Positions 37,960 through 38,038 of a stretch of 38,038 nucleotides of DNA are shown here, piece after piece. Every line of letters starts with the position of its first letter. Position 1 is the stretch's first letter. The notes beneath the pieces were generated by a model that saw nothing but the letters and a program-made list of their open reading frames with translations, did not search any database and had not been told where the DNA came from. The position numbers and the translations under genes are program-made. The DNA is from Paludibacteraceae bacterium (lineage in GTDB: Bacteria > Bacteroidota > Bacteroidia > Bacteroidales > Paludibacteraceae): positions 1-38,038 of the forward strand of contig JAEELX010000065.1 of the NCBI GenBank assembly GCA_016282955.1. Direction: 5' to 3'.

Positions 37960-38038
37960 ATGGGCTTCAAGAAATCTCTTTTATACGTTCTGGGGTGTGT
38001 TTGGTTGTTGTGTGCTTGCCAGCAGTCGCCTTCGACCA
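37960..38038 (+). CDS. Lipoprotein, 5' part only
   Basis: 26 codons before the window ends. MGFKKSLLYVLGCVWLLCAC is a lipoprotein signal peptide with the lipid Cys at residue 20, followed by QQSPST. It begins 7 bp after susD, a common place for SusE-like or other surface glycan-binding proteins, but nothing of the mature domain is visible. Confidence 0.75.
   Translation, partial: MGFKKSLLYVLGCVWLLCACQQSPST

Overview
The window looks like a stretch of a Bacteroidales (Bacteroidota) chromosome; I cannot fix the family. The evidence is: promoter-like sites of the Bacteroides type (TTTG, about 17-19 bp, then TAnnTTTG) with few Shine-Dalgarno sequences; Bacteroidota families (SusC/SusD pair, DUF4491, DUF4290-like, a six-gene Na+-NQR, a Tgt without zinc cysteines); AT-rich leaders; and tRNA genes with no encoded CCA. 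No phage, IS or CRISPR was found. Most of the window is core genome.

Layout. 1-3736 (minus): a secreted protein cut by the window edge, then a three-gene membrane glycosylation cassette (GtrA flippase, polyprenyl-phosphate GT2, GT-C-like membrane enzyme). 4004-5560 (minus): a DUF4491 gene broken by one nonsense codon, and a two-gene operon of an OhrR-like MarR regulator and a ferritin-like protein, with two operator-like palindromes over its promoter. 5823-19442 (minus): the main information-processing block, in transcription order tRNA-Arg, DUF4290-like gene, tRNA-Thr, tRNA-Tyr, tRNA-Gly, tRNA-Thr, tuf, tRNA-Trp, secE, nusG, rplK, rplA, rplJ, rplL, rpoB, rpoC. The Thr-Tyr-Gly-Thr-tuf order matches E. 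coli thrU-tyrU-glyT-thrT-tufB. 19462-26334 (minus): nqrABCDEF followed by an NrnA-type DHH phosphoesterase. 26460-26960 (minus): a Nim-type flavoprotein. 27209-30126 (plus): panD, an HU protein, tgt, and an LptF/LptG permease. 30130-33032 (minus): glmM-like mutase, surE, tRNA-Leu and a lipoprotein, probably one transcript. 33101-38038 (plus): a small membrane ORF, then susC (interrupted by one TAA), susD and the start of a third lipoprotein, which is the beginning of a nutrient-uptake locus.

I did not find a clearly new multi-gene system. The most useful leads are the OhrR-like/ferritin operon with its operator pair; two genes each broken by one substitution in an otherwise intact frame (susC, DUF4491); a 17-bp copy of a tRNA-Thr 3' end 107 bp away, like an attachment-site scar; an A-C mismatch in the acceptor stem of tRNA-Thr(GGT); and hairpins between rplL and rpoB and between tuf and tRNA-Trp.
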